DNA of 64,000 bases from the NCBI GenBank assembly GCA_964451255.1, contig CAYVHL010000001.1:496001-560000 (forward strand). Reading direction: 5' to 3'. This stretch comes from JAHBTB01 sp964451255. Its GTDB lineage: Bacteria > Armatimonadota > Fimbriimonadia > Fimbriimonadales > Fimbriimonadaceae. The notes beneath the pieces were generated by a model. It ran no database searches, had not been told where the DNA came from, and worked only from the letters and a program-made list of their open reading frames with translations. Positions 41,505-50,320 of the stretch are shown in pieces (position 1 is the first letter of the stretch; each line of letters opens with the position of its first letter). A program made the position numbers and the translations under genes.

Positions 41505-42467
41505 TTAGAGTCGATACGGCGGACGGATGACTCCAGCTTCGGTGACGATGGCGCTGACCAGCTCCGCTGGGGTCACGTCAAACGAAGGGTTCCACACCGG
41601 GCAGGCGTCAGGACCGACCTGGACGCCCCCTACGTGCGTGACCTCCGTGGGATCGCGCTCCTCGATGGTGATGCTCTTGCCCGTCGGTGTCGCCGGATCG
41701 ACGGTCGATGTCGGTGCGGCGACGACAAATGGTATTCCAAAGTGGTGGGTGAGGACGGCCAGGGTGTAGGTGCCGATCTTGTTGGCCGTGTCACCGTTGG
41801 CCGCGATCCGGTCGGCCCCGACGACGACGAACGCGACCTCGCCCCGGGATAGCAACGACGCCGCCGCACCGTCCGGGATGACCTGGAAGGGGATGCCGTC
41901 CCGTTGGAGTTCCCAAGCGGTCAGTCGCAGTCCCTGTTGCCGTGGGCGGGTCTCACAGGCGTAGACGTGGCGGACCTTGCCCTGACCAAAGGCTGTCCGG
42001 ACGACCCCCAGGGCCGTGCCGTGCCCGGCAGTCGCCAAGGATCCCGTGTTACAGATCGTCAGCACGCTGGCGCCCTGCGGGACCAAGACGGCCCCGTGCT
42101 CGCCTATGGCGTGGTTCATGGCGAGGTCGTCAGCCTCGATCTGCTTCGCGGCGGCCAAAACCGCCTCAGGCCGCCAAGGAACCCCATCGACCACGTCCAA
42201 CGCCCAGAAGAGGTTCACGGCGGTGGGGCGGCTTGCCGCCAGGCCGCCTCTCGCCGCCTGGCGGTCTGCCCCGGATGCGCAGGCGAGCGCCATGCCATAG
42301 GCGGCCGCGACGCCAATGGCCGGGGCGCCGCGCACAGCCATCGTGCGGATGGCGTCGGCTACCTCTTGCCAGGTGGCGAGAGACAACCACTCCTCCCTAA
42401 GGGGCAGTTCGCGCTGGTCCAACATCATCAGACGACCATCCGACCACTCCATCGGCCTCAAATGCAT
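41505..42467 (-). CDS. mtnA: S-methyl-5-thioribose-1-phosphate isomerase
   Basis: Enzyme of the methionine salvage pathway that converts 5-methylthioribose 1-phosphate to methylthioribulose 1-phosphate; 320 residues. Features are MRTMAVRGAPAIGVAAAYGM, the catalytic cysteine in VLTICNTGSLATAGHGTALG, the acid VVVGADRIAANGDTANKIG, and the C-terminal NPSFDVTPAELVSAIVTEAG. The family also includes eIF2B-like paralogues, but the Cys/Asp pair marks MtnA. No other mtn genes adjoin. It is divergent to the pseudo-receiver gene with a spacer of about 50 bases. Confidence 0.93.
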   Translation of the reverse strand: MHLRPMEWSDGRLMMLDQRELPLREEWLSLATWQEVADAIRTMAVRGAPAIGVAAAYGMALACASGADRQAARGGLAASRPTAVNLFWALDVVDGVPWRPEAVLAAAKQIEADDLAMNHAIGEHGAVLVPQGASVLTICNTGSLATAGHGTALGVVRTAFGQGKVRHVYACETRPRQQGLRLTAWELQRDGIPFQVIPDGAAASLLSRGEVAFVVVGADRIAANGDTANKIGTYTLAVLTHHFGIPFVVAAPTSTVDPATPTGKSITIEERDPTEVTHVGGVQVGPDACPVWNPSFDVTPAELVSAIVTEAGVIRPPYRL

Positions 42468-42516
42468 GCGGGAAGGGTACCAGTGGCCCTTCCGTGCCGT
42501 AGGATCAAGGGAGGCT

Positions 42517-42855
42517 ATGACCGTCCTGATCTACGAAGACAACCTGATGTGGAGCGCTCGGCTCAGGCAGTCGGTCGTTGCGCTCGGCCACCATGCGGTC
42601 ATCCTCACCAGCGCGGGCCAGGACGTGCCCGACGCCCACGCCGCTATCGTGAACCTAGGGTCTTCCACCATCCCTCCCGATGTCGTCGTCCCGTTGCTCC
42701 AAGAGAAGGGCATCCATGTCATCGGCCACGCCGGACATAAGGAGAAGCCCCTCGCCAAGCTCGGCGATGACCTTGGCTGCGACCAGGTCGTCAGCAACTC
42801 CAGCCTCACCTTTCACCTGGCAAATCTTCTGGAAAAGGCCAGCAATTCCGCTTGA
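42517..42855 (+). CDS. small receiver-like (pseudo-REC) protein lacking the phospho-acceptor
   Basis: A 112-residue protein with an alternating beta-alpha pattern of the response-regulator receiver fold: TVLIYEDNLMWSARLRQSVV, VILTSAGQDVPDAHAAIVNL, and IHVIGHAGHKEKPLAKLGDD. The acidic pair ED in strand 1 is kept. In strand 3 the phospho-acceptor Asp is replaced, since AAIVNLGS has Asn in its place, and the usual Ser/Thr of strand 4 is Gly-His. Phosphorylation would fail, so an allosteric or protein-binding role is likely. AAGGGAGG precedes the ATG at 42517. A strong terminator follows. Confidence 0.7.
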   Translation: MTVLIYEDNLMWSARLRQSVVALGHHAVILTSAGQDVPDAHAAIVNLGSSTIPPDVVVPLLQEKGIHVIGHAGHKEKPLAKLGDDLGCDQVVSNSSLTFHLANLLEKASNSA

Positions 42856-42940
42856 TCCGGGCCATAACCTTATCGGCTGGCCCCAAAACGCGACCACAAT
42901 GGCTCAGCGACTGGAGAGGAACAAGTCGTCATCCTGATGT

Positions 42941-42976
42941 CGGGACGTGCCAAGTAGAGCGCGTCCCGCTTTTTTT
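42941..42976 (+). terminator. intrinsic terminator after the pseudo-receiver gene
   Basis: Arms CGGGACG (42941-42947) and CGTCCCG (42962-42968) form a perfect seven-base-pair stem, followed by C and seven Ts (42970-42976). It lies about 85 bases past the stop and before the CoA-transferase operon. Confidence 0.92.
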
Positions 42977-43016
42977 CGCCCAGGGTCAGTAGACTAGCAC
43001 CCAAGGTCAAACCCCT

Positions 43017-43723
43017 ATGGACAAGCTGGTACGCGACGCTGCTACCGCTCTCGAAGGCCTCGTCTTCGACGGCATGACGATCATGGCAGGGGGCTTCGGC
43101 CTTTGCGGGATCGCCGAGAACCTCATCCTCGCCCTGCGCGAGACCGGTGTCAAGGACATCACCGTCGTCAGCAACAACTGTGGCGTGGACGACTTTGGCA
43201 TGGGCCTCCTGCTCCAAACCAAGCAGATCAGAAAGATGATCTCCAGCTACGTCGGCGAGAACGCCGAGTTCGAGAGGCAGTTTCTAAGCGGGGAGCTGGA
43301 GCTTGAGTTCAACCCCCAGGGCACCCTTGCCGAGCGTTGCCGGGCAGGTGGAGCGGGCATCCCCGCCTTTTACGTCAAGACCGGTTACGGCACCATGGTC
43401 GCCGAAGGCAAGGAGACCCGTCAGTTCAACGGCGAGTGGTACGTCTTGGAGACGGCGTTGCACGCCGACCTGAGCATCGTCAAGGCCTGGAAGGGCGACC
43501 GATGGGGCAACCTGGTCTATCGTAAGACAGCCCGGAACTTCAACCCGATGATGGCGACTGCCGGACGGGTCTGTGTGGCCGAGGTGGAGCACCTGGTCGA
43601 GGTCGGCGACCTCGAGCCGGACTCCATCCATACGCCAGGTATCGCCGTCGACCGGCTCGTCGTGGGCGCCCACTATGAGAAGCGGATCGAACGCCGTACC
43701 ACGCGCCCCAAGGAGGTGGTCTG

Positions 43724-43724
<1 letters not shown>
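43017..43724 (+). CDS. scoA: 3-oxoacid CoA-transferase subunit A
   Basis: Alpha subunit of succinyl-CoA:3-ketoacid (or acetoacetate/butyrate) CoA-transferase, 235 residues. It has the GGFGLCGIAENLILALRETG motif that binds the CoA moiety, then VVSNNCGVDDFGMGLLLQTK, ELEFNPQGTLAERCRAGGAG and FYVKTGYGTMVAEGKETRQF. It transfers CoA from succinyl-CoA or acetyl-CoA to 3-oxoacids. The next gene overlaps the stop, so the subunits are made in equal amounts. Substrate preference (acetoacetate or 3-oxoadipate) cannot be read. Confidence 0.94.
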
Positions 43725-44380
<656 letters not shown>

Positions 44381-44424
44381 GCCTTGACCGGGGCGTCATT
44401 CGGGCCAGAAGTACAATCTGGCCC

Positions 44425-45516
44425 ATGCCGACCCGCCCGCGCGAGAACGTGCTGCGGATGCAGCCCTATGTGCCGGGAAAACCGGTCGAGGAAGTCCAGC
44501 GCGAGCTTGGCCTGACAAGCATCGTCAAGCTCGCCAGCAACGAGAACCCGCTCGGCCCGTCACCGAAAGCGTTGGACGCCGTCCGGCGCGTGGCTGGGCA
44601 GATGCATATTTATCCAGACGCTTCGGGACACGCGGTCAAGCACAAGTTGGCCGAGAAGAGCCGTCTTGACGCGTCCCAGGTGCTACTCGGCAACGGCAGC
44701 GACGAACTCATCCACCTGCTCGGACTCGTGTTTCTGGAGAGGGGCGACGAAATGGTCGTCGCCGACCCGACGTTCGTCCGCTACGAGGCGGCCGCCCAAC
44801 TTGCCGAGGCTAGGTTGGTCAAGGTGCCTCTCGACGCCGGGTGGGCCCACGACCTGCCCGCGATGGCGGCGGCGGTCACCCCCCGCACGAAGCTCGTCTT
44901 CGTGGCCAACCCCCACAATCCCACCGGCACGGTTGTCGGCAAGGCGACTTTCGACGCCTTCCTGGACGGACTGCCGGACACCTGCGCCGTCGTCCTGGAC
45001 GAGGCGTACTTTGAGTACGGCCCAGGCTCTCCGGACGGAGTCGATTACGTCCGCGCTGGCAGGAACGTCATCGTTTTGAGGACGTTCAGCAAGGCTTATG
45101 GGCTGGCAGGCATCAGGGTCGGATATGGGTTCGCCTCCGACGAGGTCGTCGACGCCGTGAACAGGGCCAGGGAGCCTTTCGACGTCAACGCCTTGGCACA
45201 AGCCGCCGCCGTCGCCGCCTTGGACGACGAAGAACACCTGGCCAGGAGCCGCGAAGTGAACGAAGACGGGCTGCTTCGGATCGGCCGGATGATGGAAGCC
45301 CGTGGCTTCGCCACCGTGCCGAGCCACGCCAACTTCCTCTGTGTCGACATGGGCCGCCCCGCGCAACCAATTTTTGAGGGACTGTTGCGCGAAGGTGTCA
45401 TCGTCCGCACGGGTGGGCCGCTTGGCATGCCCACTTTCCTTCGGATCACCGTCGGCACTTCCGACGAACTGGATCGACTCGAGAGCGCCTTGGACAAGGT
45501 CTTGCGAGAGGTCTGA
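44425..45516 (+). CDS. hisC: histidinol-phosphate aminotransferase
   Basis: PLP-dependent class I/II aminotransferase, 363 residues, that converts imidazole acetol phosphate to histidinol phosphate in histidine synthesis. Marks are VKLASNENPLGPSPKALDAV, YPDASGHAVKHKLAEKSRLD, NGSDELIHLLGLVFLERGDE, VANPHNPTGTVVGKATF, the Asp pair DEAYFEYGP and the Schiff-base lysine FSKAYGLAGIRVGYGFAS. Broad-specificity members also act on aromatic amino acids. No other his genes are in the window, so a solitary aromatic or histidinol-P aminotransferase role is possible. Confidence 0.92.
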   Translation: MPTRPRENVLRMQPYVPGKPVEEVQRELGLTSIVKLASNENPLGPSPKALDAVRRVAGQMHIYPDASGHAVKHKLAEKSRLDASQVLLGNGSDELIHLLGLVFLERGDEMVVADPTFVRYEAAAQLAEARLVKVPLDAGWAHDLPAMAAAVTPRTKLVFVANPHNPTGTVVGKATFDAFLDGLPDTCAVVLDEAYFEYGPGSPDGVDYVRAGRNVIVLRTFSKAYGLAGIRVGYGFASDEVVDAVNRAREPFDVNALAQAAAVAALDDEEHLARSREVNEDGLLRIGRMMEARGFATVPSHANFLCVDMGRPAQPIFEGLLREGVIVRTGGPLGMPTFLRITVGTSDELDRLESALDKVLREV

Positions 45517-45583
45517 GCCCACACACCGTCATATAGGACGACCAAGCCGCGCGATTCTCGGTCGGTCCGGGCAAAATAGGGGC

Positions 45584-46258
45584 ATGATCGGGATGCTCGC
45601 ATTCGTCATGGCCGTGTCCGACGACAACCACCTCACCGCGGCCGAAAAGGCTGGTGGCTGGGAACTCCTCTTCGATGGCACGTCCACCAAGGGCTGGCAC
45701 AACTACAAGGCCGAGGGCGTCAAGCCGGGCTGGGTTGTCAAGAACGGCGTCCTCACAAGCGAGAGCCCGGACGACGCAGGCGACATCTGTACGGACAAGA
45801 CCTTCACCTGGTTCGAGTTGAAGCTCGACTACCGCCTCACCCGCGGCGGCAACAGCGGCGTCATGTTCCGCGTCACCAACGAGGGCGAGTCCACTTGGAA
45901 CAGCGGCCCCGAGATCCAGATCTATGACGACCATGGGGAAGAAGGCGCCCAGAAGTCCGGCTTCCTTTATGAGCTCTACGGCAGCAAGGTGGACAACACC
46001 TATCCGCCGGGCAACTGGAACACGTTTGTGATCCACATCGCTCCGGACACTTGCTGGGCCGATGTCAACGGGAAGCGGTACTGGGATTTCAAGATCGACA
46101 GCGACGATTTTTGGGCGCGAGTCAAGAAGAGCAAGTTCAGCGAGTTTCCGTACTTCGCGAAGAACAAGACCGGTATGATCGCCATCCAAGGCGACCACGG
46201 TGTGGTCTCGTTCAAGAACATCAAGATCAAGCCATTGAAGGCGGGCGGCGACAACTGA
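45584..46258 (+). CDS. DUF1080 (3-keto-disaccharide hydrolase-like) protein, second copy
   Basis: A 224-residue DUF1080 protein. After a short hydrophobic N-terminus it shows GWELLFDGTSTKGWHNYKAE, GWVVKNGVLTSESPDDAGDI, FTWFELKLDYRLTRGGNSGV, SGPEIQIYDDHGEEGAQKSG and a closing TGMIAIQGDHGVVSFKNIKI. The GNSGVMFRV core and EIQIYDD aspartates fit the family more closely than the copy at 16678. The protein is likely exported (MIGMLAFVMAVS). It may act on glycosides or on 3-keto-disaccharides. Starts at 45584 or 45593 are both possible. Confidence 0.88.
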   Translation: MIGMLAFVMAVSDDNHLTAAEKAGGWELLFDGTSTKGWHNYKAEGVKPGWVVKNGVLTSESPDDAGDICTDKTFTWFELKLDYRLTRGGNSGVMFRVTNEGESTWNSGPEIQIYDDHGEEGAQKSGFLYELYGSKVDNTYPPGNWNTFVIHIAPDTCWADVNGKRYWDFKIDSDDFWARVKKSKFSEFPYFAKNKTGMIAIQGDHGVVSFKNIKIKPLKAGGDN

Positions 46259-46332
46259 GTTTCTCGCCGCCATCCGGGCTTCCCTAGCCGAGGTGCCGTC
46301 CAAACCGCGCTAGGTAACCTGGGTCTTGGTTC

Positions 46333-47922
46333 ATGAGCAACTCCGTCACCTTGCCCCCTGACTCCAACCAAGCCCTGGGGCTCGGTCAGTTCGCCGTCGA
46401 TTTCATGGCTGGACGACTTGGGCCTGGTCCGTCAGAGGGGGTGCTCAGGAGGACGCGAATGTTCCACAAGGACGCCGTCCTGTGCGGGATGAGCGCGCTT
46501 GCCTTGGCAACCACCGCTCCGACGATCTTGAGGGACGAGGCCCTTCAATACCGCTCGGAAGACCCGGGCCACGCCGCCTTCGTCTTCGGCAGCAGCCAAG
46601 GAGTGATGGCGGAGAAAGCAGTCGTCGCCAACTGCGCGGCCGTACGCGAGTGGGACAGCAACGGCACGAACTTCGGCTACCGACCCGAACTCGGGCACAC
46701 GGCAGGCGAGTTCGGCCACAACGACTTCTATCCTGCCGCCGTCGCAGCGTGTCAGCAGCGCGGGCTGGACGGATCCATGGCCCTGAGGGCGATGGTCTTG
46801 ATCGACGAAGTCCGGGGGAGGCTCGCCGAGGTCTTTTCCCTCAAGAGCTACAAGATCGACCATGTCCTCCACGGCGCGGTCGGTTCGGCGGCGGCCTATG
46901 CCGCCCTCATGGGCGCGACCCCGGAACAAATCGAAAGCGCGATCGGCATGGTCGTCGCCCACTATGTTCCGTGGCGGGCGATCCGGGCCGGGAAGCAACT
47001 GAGCGACAGCAAGGGGGCAAGCGCTGCCATCACGACGGAAGCCGCCGTCCTGAGCGTCAAGCGGGCGATGGCCGGGTTTGCCGGGCCCCGCGACATTTTC
47101 CGCAACCCAGAGAGCCTGTTCCGCCAGTTCGTCAAGACCGACGGCGCGTCGCCGTTCGAACTGGTGCTCTCCCACAGCGGGGACGACTTCGCAGTGATGG
47201 GAATGCATTTCAAGCTCGGACTCTACGAGCACCAGAGCGCGGGGGCGTTACAGGCGGTCGTCGACCTGGTCGCCGACCGGCCAGACGCCTTTGCTCCGGG
47301 CCAGCTCAAGAAGCTGACGATCAAGGCGTATGAACCTGCCTTCGGCATCATTGGCGACCCGGCCAAGCGCGACCCCAAGACCCGCCAAAGCGCGGACCAC
47401 TCCATGGTCTACATCGTCTCGCGGATGATCCGTCGGGCGACCGAGAAACGCGAAGAGGTCGGGGCAGAAGGCTTCCGTTCTTGGGCGGCCTCCGCATCCG
47501 GAGGCTCCCACGACGCGATCTGGCAAGAACTGATGCTCATGCCCGCCGACTATGGTCGGGACGCGCTCTCTGACCAGGCTACCAGGGCGACAATGAAGTT
47601 AATCGACTTCGAGCACGGCGGCCCGGAGTACGACGCGAAGTACCCGGACGGCATCCCGACGTCGCTCTTCGCCGAGTTGGCGGACGGCGGAACCTGGGAC
47701 AGCGGCCTGGTCATGTACCCCGCTGGTCACGCCCGCAACACCTCAGCCGACCTTGACTCCATTCTGGCTACGAAGTCAGCGAAGCTTGGTGCGCTCGCCT
47801 TTACCGACACCACAACCCTGGACCGGCTGACAGAGAAGCTCGATCACATTGGCGAGCTAGACGCCTTTGAGTTGGCCAGCCTGTACGACGTCGAGCTCAT
47901 CGTGAGCCCAGATCCTCTGTAG
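46333..47922 (+). CDS. MmgE/PrpD family protein
   Basis: A 529-residue MmgE/PrpD-fold protein, the family of 2-methylcitrate dehydratase and related dehydratases or isomerases. The family pattern is clear: HKDAVLCGMSALALATTAPT, NCAAVREWDSNGTNFGYRPE, FGHNDFYPAAVAACQQRGLD, KIDHVLHGAVGSAAAYAALM, VVAHYVPWRAIRAGKQLSDS and the C-terminal second domain with GIIGDPAKRDPKTRQSADHS. No prpB or prpC neighbours are present, so the methylcitrate cycle is not shown. It may act on another small carboxylic acid. Convergent with ruvB, 20 bases apart. Confidence 0.88.
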   Translation: MSNSVTLPPDSNQALGLGQFAVDFMAGRLGPGPSEGVLRRTRMFHKDAVLCGMSALALATTAPTILRDEALQYRSEDPGHAAFVFGSSQGVMAEKAVVANCAAVREWDSNGTNFGYRPELGHTAGEFGHNDFYPAAVAACQQRGLDGSMALRAMVLIDEVRGRLAEVFSLKSYKIDHVLHGAVGSAAAYAALMGATPEQIESAIGMVVAHYVPWRAIRAGKQLSDSKGASAAITTEAAVLSVKRAMAGFAGPRDIFRNPESLFRQFVKTDGASPFELVLSHSGDDFAVMGMHFKLGLYEHQSAGALQAVVDLVADRPDAFAPGQLKKLTIKAYEPAFGIIGDPAKRDPKTRQSADHSMVYIVSRMIRRATEKREEVGAEGFRSWAASASGGSHDAIWQELMLMPADYGRDALSDQATRATMKLIDFEHGGPEYDAKYPDGIPTSLFAELADGGTWDSGLVMYPAGHARNTSADLDSILATKSAKLGALAFTDTTTLDRLTEKLDHIGELDAFELASLYDVELIVSPDPL

Positions 47923-47941
47923 GAGGGTTCCGATGACTTGG

Positions 47942-48970
47942 TCACAGGTCAAGCTGTCCGTCATCTGACCTGGGCTTGAGTCGCAATCCCAGGTGACGTG
48001 CCGCGTCGGGGGTGGCCGTCCTTCCGCGTGGGGTGCGGGACAACATGCCGCGTTGCAGGAGGAACGGTTCTATGACGTCTTCGAGCGTGGCCGAGTCCTC
48101 ACCTAGCGAAGCGGCCAATGTCTCCAGTCCGACCGGCCCCCCACGGTGGGTCTCGACGATGGCGCGTAGGTACGCCCGGTCCAACCGATCCAGGCCCTGG
48201 GCGTCGATCTCTAAGGCTGCCAGGGCCTTCTCGACGACCGGTAGCCCGATCGACGACAGTCCATCGACCGTGGCGAAGTCACGCACCCGGCGTAACAGGC
48301 GGTTCGCGATACGTGGCGTGCCACGGGCCCGCCGCGCGATCTCACGCGCCCCGTCGTCTTCGATCACGTAGCCGAGCAACCGAGATGACCGCTCGACGAT
48401 GTGGTACAGGGCCGCGTCGTCGTAGAACTCGAAGTGCATGACGATCCCGAAACGGTCGCGGAGCGGCCCCGTGAGCAGGCCCTGGCGGGTCGTCGCTCCG
48501 ACGACGGTGACGGGCGGGACGTCCAGACGGATGCTCCGGGCCGCAGGCCCCTTTCCGATCATGATGTCGACCCTCCGGTCTTCCATCGCCAGATAGAGGA
48601 CCTCCTCGACCGGACGTGGGAGCCGGTGGATCTCGTCGATGAACAGCACTGAACCTGGTTCGAGGTTGGTGAGGATGCCGGCCAAGTCGCCGGGAATCTG
48701 CAGGGTCGGCCCGCTCGTCACGTGCGCCGTCGTTTGCATTTCGTTGGCCACGATGTGGGCCAGTGTCGTCTTGCCAAGACCGGGCGGGCCGTAGAGGAGC
48801 AGGTGGTCGAGGGTCTCCTTTCGCATTTGGGCAGCGGAAAGGAAGACCTTCAGGTTCGACTTGATGCTGTCTTGCCCGATGAACTCGGCAAGGTAGCGCG
48901 GGCGAAGGGAGACTTCCACGGTCGCCTCTTCGGGCTGACGGTTCGGGTCGAGTTCTTCGTGGACGCTCAT
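47942..48970 (-). CDS. ruvB: Holliday junction branch migration ATPase RuvB
   Basis: Hexameric AAA+ motor of the RuvAB branch-migration complex, 342 residues. Walker A is LYGPPGLGKTTLAHIVANEM, Walker B VLFIDEIHRLPRPVEEVLYL, sensor 1 VVGATTRQGLLTGPLRDRFG and the C-terminal winged-helix region GGPVGLETLAASLGEDSATL with the closing FLLQRGMLSRTPRGR. It starts inside the ruvA stop as ATGA. RuvC is not nearby. Both RuvA and RuvB are needed to migrate junctions during recombination repair. Confidence 0.98.
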   Translation of the reverse strand: MSVHEELDPNRQPEEATVEVSLRPRYLAEFIGQDSIKSNLKVFLSAAQMRKETLDHLLLYGPPGLGKTTLAHIVANEMQTTAHVTSGPTLQIPGDLAGILTNLEPGSVLFIDEIHRLPRPVEEVLYLAMEDRRVDIMIGKGPAARSIRLDVPPVTVVGATTRQGLLTGPLRDRFGIVMHFEFYDDAALYHIVERSSRLLGYVIEDDGAREIARRARGTPRIANRLLRRVRDFATVDGLSSIGLPVVEKALAALEIDAQGLDRLDRAYLRAIVETHRGGPVGLETLAASLGEDSATLEDVIEPFLLQRGMLSRTPRGRTATPDAARHLGLRLKPRSDDGQLDL

Positions 48971-49569
48971 CTTGACAGGGCCCTCAGTGCGGACTTGATC
49001 CGCGTCTCGACTGGATCGGTATCCGGTCCGGCGTCAGCGGCGGCCACCTCCGCCTTGGCTCGTGGGAAGCCCAGGGCGACCAGGGCGGCGACGACTTCGT
49101 CGCTCGGCTCCGATTGCGAGCGGGGCGTCACCAATGCGACACCACGAGCCTTGTCGGCCAGGCCGAGCTCCAGTACCTTGTCCTTGAGGGTCACGGCGAT
49201 CCGCTCCGCAAGCCTAGGCCCGACACCGGGGGCCCGGACAAGGGCCTTCACGTCCTGCAACATCACCGCGTCACGGACTCCCCGGTCGCCCAGCGTCCCC
49301 AGAAGCGCCAGGCTTGTCTTCGTCCCACACCCTTGAACGTCGCGAAGGGCGTCGAACAGGGCCCTCTCCTCGGGTGAAGAGAACCCATAGAGGGAGACAT
49401 CGTCCTCCCGGACCACCTGGCGGATCCACAACTCCGCCGGCGCGCCGACGGCGCCGAACTCGGCCAAGGTCGTCTCGGGAACGTTGACTTCGTAGCCGAC
49501 CCCGCCGACATCGAGGACCAGCCGCCCGCCGACGACCTCCCACACTGTTCCCCGTAGCCGCGAGATCAC
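48967..49569 (-). CDS. ruvA: Holliday junction DNA-binding protein RuvA
   Basis: Tetrameric junction-binding subunit, 200 residues. It has the N-terminal OB fold (MISRLRGTVWEVVGGRLVLD and VGGVGYEVNVPETTLAEFG), the first and second helix-hairpin-helix motifs in LRDVQGCGTKTSLALLGTLG and KALVRAPGVGPRLAERIAVT, and the C-terminal domain III that contacts RuvB, with VVAALVALGFPRAKAEVAAA. The start is a GTG at 49569. It overlaps ruvB by four bases, so the complex is made from one transcript. Confidence 0.96.
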   Translation of the reverse strand: MISRLRGTVWEVVGGRLVLDVGGVGYEVNVPETTLAEFGAVGAPAELWIRQVVREDDVSLYGFSSPEERALFDALRDVQGCGTKTSLALLGTLGDRGVRDAVMLQDVKALVRAPGVGPRLAERIAVTLKDKVLELGLADKARGVALVTPRSQSEPSDEVVAALVALGFPRAKAEVAAADAGPDTDPVETRIKSALRALSR

Positions 49570-49632
49570 ACGCTTATGTTAGCTTGTGTCTACCACTTAT
49601 TGATAGCCCCAACTCTCGCGTACAGAGCGGCT

Positions 49633-50313
49633 CTAATCCAGGCCGACACCCTTGGCGGCCCAAAGGAAACCTCGGCGAAGGGTCTCGCGGGCGGGGCCAG
49701 AAGAGACGTCGGACGGCCGGTGGCCGAGGGCGGAATAAAACACCCGGCCCTTCCCATAGCTCTTCACCCAGATCTGTGGCATCTCGCACCGGTTGTCGGT
49801 GTGCGGGCCCGGACCCATGGGGTTAGGAAAGGCGGTCGTCGCCAACACAGTGTTTCCCGGGTCGGTGTGCAGGTAGTACTGCTCACTGGTCACGTCAAAG
49901 TCTTCGATCCCGGCGGTGATCGGGTGGGAAACCTCCCGGTTGATGTTCACTCGGTATGTGACGCCGTCGTTGCCGGGGTGCGCCACCCATTGCCCCCCTG
50001 TCATGAACTGCCACTCAGTGTCGCTACGGAAGGCGTCGCACATGCCGCCGTGACACCCGGCCATGCCGACGCCATGGATTGAGACCGCCTCCGTGACCGG
50101 CCTCCGCTGGGCTTCGGAGATCTCGCCCATCGTCCACATCGGCAGGATGAGGCTCAGGCCCGTCAGATCCTTGTCCTTGAACGCGTCCAACGAACCGGAC
50201 ACCTCGACGGAGAACCCCTCGGCCTGCAAGATTTCGCTGAAGAGCCCTGCCATCTCCTCAGGCCTGTGCCCGTCCCAACCGCCCCAAACGACCAACGCCG
50301 ACCGATCTGCCAT
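49633..50313 (-). CDS. ThuA domain protein, second copy
   Basis: A 226-residue ThuA-like protein without signal peptide, so probably cytoplasmic. Marks are ALVVWGGWDGHRPEEMAGLF, GLSLILPMWTMGEISEAQRR, GVGMAGCHGGMCDAFRSDTE and WQFMTGGQWVAHPGNDGVTY, then QIWVKSYGKGRVFYSALGHR. The MAGCHGGM centre, with a cysteine at the nucleophile-elbow position, is closer to the amidotransferase fold than the copy at 24719. Its neighbour, a PqaA-like hydrolase, lies seven bases upstream on the same strand, and the two may share a transcript. Confidence 0.88.
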   Translation of the reverse strand: MADRSALVVWGGWDGHRPEEMAGLFSEILQAEGFSVEVSGSLDAFKDKDLTGLSLILPMWTMGEISEAQRRPVTEAVSIHGVGMAGCHGGMCDAFRSDTEWQFMTGGQWVAHPGNDGVTYRVNINREVSHPITAGIEDFDVTSEQYYLHTDPGNTVLATTAFPNPMGPGPHTDNRCEMPQIWVKSYGKGRVFYSALGHRPSDVSSGPARETLRRGFLWAAKGVGLD

Positions 50314-50320
50314 GACCGGG

